Of a DNA stretch of 64,000 nucleotides, positions 58,834-64,000 are shown one piece after another. The first letter of the stretch is position 1. Every line of letters begins with the position of its first letter. The translations under genes and the position numbers were made by a program. The stretch is from Paragonimus skrjabini miyazakii. Its lineage: Eukaryota; Platyhelminthes; Trematoda; Plagiorchiida; Troglotrematidae. The stretch is from positions 51,081-115,080 of the forward strand of contig JTDE01000746.1 of NCBI GenBank assembly GCA_014338405.1, read 5' to 3'. The notes under the pieces are model-generated. The model was not told the origin of the DNA, did no database searches, and was given only the letters and a program-made list of their open reading frames with translations.

Positions 58834-60515
58834 CTGTATGGAACACAGGCAGTAGGCAAGTAAATATTTAATTGAAGTACATTGATTTTGGTCTACTTCA
58901 CAGCTGGATGAGATTGTCAAATGCTGGTAAATTGCACAAAGTGGTAGAGTAACAAAAACCTGTTCACATGAAGCTATTTATCAAGCCAATTTTTTGAGAC
59001 CCTGAGAAACTGGTGAACTCTGGCAAATTGCTAATTAAAGTTGGATTAAAATATAGTGATGATTAAAATGATGATATAATAATAGGAGACAACTCTGAGA
59101 TAACCTTCAGTATATACCGAACGTACTGGTCAAACAAACTCACGTAGAGGTATAATTACGGTTCATTTTTAATTCACCTGTTAACGCCAGATGGGTCAGA
59201 CAGAGAAGCAGCTCACAGAATTTAAAATGCTGAAGAAATAACCTGAACGCTTATCTGGAAGAAATAATAACGTTATTAGCCTGGCGTATAAAACCTTTGC
59301 CGACAAAATTAAATTTTTCCGCAACTGCTGTCTCGCATGCAGAAATTACAGTTAATGTAAACTTACGCGCAACTAGTAAACAACGTCTCATGTTGTACAC
59401 GCAAGACTTCAGTATTCACACATTGATTAATTCATTCACGCTGTGATAATGTTACAATCTGAAACGACCGTTATGTCCGCCATACAACACATCATCATTT
59501 GTCACTTTTGTGTTTGACCTTTATTCGTCGCCTAGTGACCGGACCAGCCTAGACGACCTTCAAAAGAGTTCTTCTAAGCTGTCTATTCCTTTTTTAAACA
59601 ATCGGATTTCGATAATGGTATATTAGCTGAATAACTAACTGGCAGATAGGCCACAAGAACAAAATTACGGAATCCCTTAAATCGATGCACCTGCGGTTAG
59701 TGGTATACAGTTGTACTCTCATGCTTAGTAAAACTTGTCGGCAAAAGTCATAAATTAAAGTTCCCAATCTAACTACTACCGAATACATCGCGCTCCAATT
59801 CCGCTGATGCAAAAGCTATTCAGTAAATCGTTTACGTTTTGGCTGAGATAAGGTTTTTCTGGTGCATTTGACGTAAGCGTGTTGACCATTATTGGGCCGA
59901 CATAGCTAGAATGGTAAAACAAATAGTTATGATAGTTTTCAAACTAGTATCACGTAAGGGCAAAAGGCAATCTGCTCGCACTTGGCGGTTTAACACAAAA
60001 TAGCTCTTGTTTCAGTCTCTGGGCCACCCTCTTCATTAGTGCCTTCTCAGTCACAAAACCGATTAGTCTGTACGGATAACGATCCTTTTCATGAATAGTG
60101 AAAGGCAAACTTCTTGGTCCCATCCACGTGCACTTATATACGCATAGTGCGTAGCCATGACCTTCTTAAACAGTGCCTTGCTAACAATTGTTTAATGCAT
60201 TCATTTTCAACTAAAATAATTACTTCATGAAAGCAGGAGGAAGACACGCTTGGCATCATGCCAACGTTTCGGTTACTATCGTCAGTCGTTAACGTAAAGT
60301 CTGAAGATCATATACTTAGGAACAAACAGTGGTTAGATACAACTAACAAATCGAGTAATAAGTAACCAGAACTACGGTAACTCTACATTTTACCCCAGCC
60401 AATTTCGCTTACACAACGCCGTCTGGTAAGTTCAAGTGAACATATCTTCACAAAAATTTTGTAACTTCGGGTTTTGACAGCGCAATGGTATCTGGAGTGA
60501 GTTAACTGAGTCAAC
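58834..60515. other. Stretch upstream of gene C exon, no other exon recognised
   Basis: Exons 1 and 2 of gene C would be expected here or beyond. The minus frame 59812-59594 has a hydrophobic stretch (SVILFLWPICQLVIQLI) but does not align with the family. No repeats recognised. Confidence 0.4.
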
Positions 60516-61245
60516 TTGGTGGCCTACATTCATGATGTGTTCACCAGTATTTCCATCAGCTGGTTCGCTGAGTTGAGGCTGGTGCGCTGTCAGTTGTATC
60601 CACTATTTCGGATAGTGTTCGACCACTCCCTAGTGTCGTTTCTAACGCGACGACTGACACAGGTCACCCAACGTACGTACAATTCAGCTACACTGCGTTT
60701 ACTCAGTCGCACAAAGTCACTCACACTTCCTCACAATAAAACTCGGATTCCAGAGCTGTCCATTTCACATAGTATCTACCAATTCACCTGCAATTGAGGG
60801 GACGTTTACACTGGCAAAACTGATTGACCCCTGCGCCTTAGAATGAAGGAATATGTGCCCAAGTATATCGAGGACTTGATGTGTGGCGTGACCCGACGCG
60901 ACCCGACTAAACAACGCAAGCCAGCCTCTTCGATCGCCAGACTCCTGCTGGAGACCGCACATATGGTCGACCCGACAAACGCTTTCCGTGTGTTGATGCG
61001 ACATCACAAGCCTGTCATCCTCAATTCACTCGAGGTGCTGCTTGTCATGCGTAGCAAGCCAGCCCTCTGTGTGCAAAAGCTGTTAACCTTGAACCTCCGT
61101 CTGTCATGGTTTTGACCAATGACAGATGAGTGTATACACTGACTGGATATATGAACCTAATTCACCTAAATGTTTCTTGATGTTCACCGCTGTTATGTGT
61201 AGTAACTGACGAGAACATACGAAATGGTACTACCATCTTGCAAAA
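60516..61245 (+). mobile_element. Penelope-like element (lineage B), 3' end with GIY-YIG, C-terminus and ribozyme
   Basis: A single plus frame runs from about 60516 to 61115 with only three interruptions. It reads LTRRLTQVTQRTYNSATLR and LLSRTKSLTLPHNKTRIPEL, then HSIYQFTCN*GDVYTGKTD. It continues *PLRLRMKEYVPKYIEDL, KPASSIARLLLETAHMVDP and NAFRVLMRHHKPVILNSLEV, ending RSKPALCVQKLLTLNLRLSW. These are the connector, the CxC and GIY-YIG nuclease (here VYTGKT) and the C-terminus. A hammerhead core follows the ORF by about 90 bases. Few disabling changes suggest it is the youngest PLE-B copy here. The RT part upstream of 60516 is missing. Confidence 0.88.
61196..61245 (+). ncRNA. Hammerhead ribozyme core, type I, after PLE-B copy
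   Basis: CTGACGA at 61206-61212, short stem II GAACATAC (61213-61220, one G-C pair and weak inner pairing), GAAA at 61221-61224. Stem III is ATGGT/ACCAT with loop ACT (61224-61236), five perfect pairs, and C61237 is the predicted cleavage nucleotide. The inner part of stem I pairs GTAA (61202-61205) with TTGC (61238-61241) through one G-T wobble. The core is intact. Confidence 0.68.
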
Positions 61246-61515
61246 CCGGTCTTCTGATTTCACTATTCAAATTCGTAACTGGAGGAGGATGCTTTACACT
61301 CCCTAGTGGTTTAAACAAAGCGCAACTACGCAACCGAATTCGTTCCAGCTGGAACAACCTTTAATCTGTGCAGGATATTGTTAGCTAGACAGTCCCATCC
61401 GAGCTGCAAAACAACACTATATCATTTTTGGGGCAGTCTGGATGGGTTCCTTGTTTTTATGCACCATATCATATACGTCGATGATTTTCTTGTGGTAATC
61501 GTTTACTGATGAAAT

Positions 61516-61833
61516 TTATTCTCCCCATCTTAAGTGTTGCCTACAATATTTCAGAGGTAAAAGTATGCCTAATTCTGTGAAACATAGATTCGACCAAACC
61601 ACGACCGTAAGCAGTCTGTGCAAAACTAGAAAATTAATCATATCGATCACTCTATGTTGCTTTGCGATGAAATGAAAAATGTCAACGACACGTCCAGTAA
61701 TAAATTCATCCCAAAATTTCAAGATGCCACTCAATTTGACTCTTTGAGGTGAGAATAGTTGGGAGATGAACACAGTTAAAATGATTAAAAATAAATCAAA
61801 ATAAGCAGCGCCGACAAAAATGAATGGTAACAT
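61516..61833 (-). CDS. Unrecognised ATG ORF, 105 aa, with N-terminal hydrophobic segment
   Basis: ATG at 61833 starts MLPFIFVGAAYFDLFLIIL and the hydrophobic run continues to TVFISQLF (residues 1-27), followed by a basic stretch, SPQRVKLSG. This would act as a signal anchor. The rest (GILKFWDEFITGRVVDIFHF) is mixed. No homology to the four-helix family or any known domain is evident. It may be chance. Confidence 0.18.
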   Translation of the reverse strand: MLPFIFVGAAYFDLFLIILTVFISQLFSPQRVKLSGILKFWDEFITGRVVDIFHFIAKQHRVIDMINFLVLHRLLTVVVWSNLCFTELGILLPLKYCRQHLRWGE

Positions 61834-62085
61834 TAACTTATCGTTTGTATAATAACGAGTCCACTGGAATTGGCACCTTAGTCATTCCTAAATTGTTGTC
61901 CGCTAATGTTGAATATAGCCGAGTACTAATAAAAAATCGTATATTTGTTTGTACACAAGTTCTTCAAACTTGAAACAAGTTTTTCCTGTACACAGTAAAA
62001 TAAGGTCTTTTAGCTATTCAAACAGAAAACATCACAACTCTGATTTGAAGTAAAATCACATGAAAATAAATAAGTAAGCAATTAG

Positions 62086-62292
62086 TTAAATATTTATAAC
62101 GTAAGATGAGGTGCCTGTTGCAGTATATCCGAGGAGTTGGAAATGCTTATCTTCAAACCTCTTGACAACCCTCAATGATTCGTCCGGATAACTTGTACAA
62201 ACCATGGTTACTCTCTGACCGTTGTTGATAAACTCAAGTTCATACTCCTCCGAAAACGAATTGCGACTTCTCTTTGCGACGATATGTACATA
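62086..62292 (-). CDS. Unrecognised open frame, possible last exon
   Basis: The frame reads RSRNSFSEEYELEFINNGQR, then VTMVCTSYPDESLRVVKRFE and DKHFQLLGYTATGTSSYVI, then TAA at 62088-62086. The residue mix is protein-like. It has no ATG near its start and could begin after an acceptor such as CGCAAAG at about 62272. The GQRVTMVC text slightly resembles an Ig-type strand, but no domain can be claimed. Upstream exons unknown. Confidence 0.2.
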   Translation of the reverse strand, partial: YVHIVAKRSRNSFSEEYELEFINNGQRVTMVCTSYPDESLRVVKRFEDKHFQLLGYTATGTSSYVINI

Positions 62293-64000
62293 CACACAAG
62301 ATCTTTATCGCTTAGTGCACAGAATAAGAAGATCCTACGCTTTAGTACTACCACCTTCTACGTATTTCACACAACTTGTGTGATGACCCTAATCATGCCG
62401 ACCTGAGAGGTTTCAGTAACCACCACGTGAAGTGTTTCATTTGCTGATCTACCTCGACATCATGTGCGTACGTGTGACGCGGTCAAAAACCGACAGAGAA
62501 ATAGAAGGCCCTTACGATCGGTGTACTACGGATAGATGAACAGGCTAAATTCTGGTATCTGTTAGATTGGACATATACCGGGAACTAAGGTGTTTCTTCT
62601 AAGTCACATGCACTCCTTCTCACCATGTGTTTGGACGCGCAAAACTGACCGCTCGGAAGACAGCCGGGTAGATCGTCCGGAGCAAACGAAAACCACGTAC
62701 TTCACAGCACATAATGCCTTTTGTGAATAGAGGACATGCGTGAAGGATAGACCAATTGTTACGGATAATAACACAAGTATTTTACTATTTCCCTAACCTT
62801 ACCTCAAGGTAGGAACCCTCAATGAAATTCCTCAACACTACACCATCAACTCGGAAGATATGCAGTGATCATTTCATTTCCTGGTAGTCAGAAATGCATA
62901 CTGTGGTTTTGAATGAACATACCACAAACGATTACTGTCCACCGTGATTAGTTCGTAAGAGCATGGGTTAAATTGTAGACTGGTTACGAAGAATTAAGAA
63001 CCCGCTTTGCGGTCATTTTGGACTCGATAATCAAACTATGGCCGCTTCGATGGTGTTCATATATCGTTGTCATACCTGCATAGGTTAAATTACCAGAATG
63101 CTGTTCCTTGACCCACTAGACCGGGTTACCTTTTTGGCCCGTGTCCTTTAGATGAACAATAAGTACGCTCGCTCTCTACTTCTCCCTCCAGTTCCTAAAC
63201 AGCTTAAATGATGCCACCATATCAGTTTTTACAACTGACTGGTTGTGCACATAATCTAATCAGTTGTAGAGCGATAAGGTAAACGAGTACAGCAAGATGC
63301 TTAATCTTGAACAGGCAGTTCGTCTTTTTGACGGAGTGGCTAAGTTGAGAAAGTAGTAAGCGACGAATGATGTGTGATTACTGAGAATGTTCAGCAACGT
63401 ATGTTACATGAACGGTGAGTGAGAGGCCCTTTCCGTGAATAATTGTTACAGTGAAGATCATTAGGAATGAACTTCTCTAACGGTACTGTCTGCTATTTTG
63501 CTTTCTCAGTTGTCATACTTTTCCAAAGAATCATTTATGAAATGGCGCTTTCGTTGAGTACATTGAAAAGACATTTTAGCCAGCCATTGAAAGCACCATT
63601 CCAGCAAGTTCTTCCTAATATATTTCTGGACTAACTCAGTAGAGGTTTTTTTCGTCTGAGGTTGGCAACCTGTAGTCAGAGTAATGTACTCTCCATTTGG
63701 ACATGCGAAACAGGGAGGGATTTCACTCTCCCTCAGGACGACTGACTTAGTAAGTCATTAAGGCAGTAGACTAGACAATGAGCCAGCGCTTAAATGTTTA
63801 GTTTGTTGGTGAGATTTCTCAAATACAAACTCGAAAATTTGGAAAGCCAAACAAACAAATGCATTTCGATGTCCACTTTCGTATTTTGTACTTGGATCCC
63901 TGAGTTGAAGCAAACGGATAGATTGCGTAATGAACGATGAACAACACGGTGTGGAGGATATTTTAGGTTTTTCTTATCCTGTTTATGTCAGAAACGGAAT

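Larger units (their letters stand above)
61246..64000. other. End of window, two exon-like frames, otherwise nothing recognised
   Basis: Apart from the minus frames at 61833-61516 and 62292-62086, no gene, repeat or RNA motif was recognised. The last 1.7 kb has no ORF worth listing. Confidence 0.45.

Noticed and set aside
1..64000. CRISPR arrays, prokaryotic operons, ribosome binding sites, rRNA or intact tRNA genes
   Set aside because: None seen. Introns, retroelements and composition point to an animal genome.

Overview
The window looks like an AT-rich flatworm genome, most likely a trematode of the schistosome type. The reasons are sparse short exons in long non-coding stretches, GT-AG introns, a decayed RTE-type LINE whose C-terminus resembles schistosome SR2/RTE elements, and many decayed Penelope-like retroelements (PLEs). 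No rRNA, tRNA gene or CRISPR array was seen, and nothing looks bacterial. Two runs of N (25566-25669, 38956-39282) are assembly gaps. Species assignment is inference from element style, not a database match.

Host genes: the best-supported is a small family of four-helix membrane proteins. Gene A (minus, 8248-7374) and gene B (plus, 34699-35604) each consist of three exons of 97, 159 and 149 nt separated by phase-1 introns, and each encodes 134 aa. A third, more diverged copy of the 149-nt last exon lies on the minus strand at 58833-58685 (gene C); its upstream exons were not found. Other gene-like material (a 113-aa ORF at 37792-38133, a possible two-exon gene at 50306-49900, and several exon-sized ORFs) is listed at low confidence.

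Mobile DNA: at least three PLE lineages are present. Lineage A (5241-6267, 56232-58183, fragment near 19380-19470) has inverted terminal repeats, an RT with a visible YVDD box in the longer copy, a GIY-YIG endonuclease, and a hammerhead-like core in each repeat. Lineage B is represented by 3' ends with GIY-YIG and C-terminal domains (1-560, 28745-29480, 45590-46290 minus, 60516-61245). Three of these carry a type-I hammerhead ribozyme core just after the ORF; the one at 29404-29453 is nearly complete. Lineage C (10815-11240) has the two halves of its endonuclease region turned back to back. A 5'-truncated RTE LINE occupies 30696-31700 (minus) and ends in an ATC microsatellite. A dispersed repeat with a tRNA-like pol III promoter (SINE-like) occurs four times, always in the minus orientation.

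Layout: 0-0.6 kb PLE-B; 4.5 kb SINE; 5.2-6.3 kb PLE-A; 7.4-8.2 kb gene A; 8.9 kb SINE; 10.8-11.2 kb PLE-C; 11-28 kb mostly featureless; 28.7-29.5 kb PLE-B; 30.7-31.7 kb LINE; 34.7-35.6 kb gene B; 37.8 kb ORF; 39.3 kb SINE; 45-46.3 kb relics; 48.5 kb GC-richer patch; 50 kb candidate gene; 54 kb SINE; 56.2-58.2 kb PLE-A; 58.7 kb gene C exon; 60.5-61.2 kb PLE-B; then little to the end. The most notable observations are the ribozyme-bearing PLEs, the inverted-repeat PLE that has lost exactly its endonuclease core, and an 80-nt patch in genes A and B that is almost identical even at silent sites while the rest of both genes and their introns has diverged.
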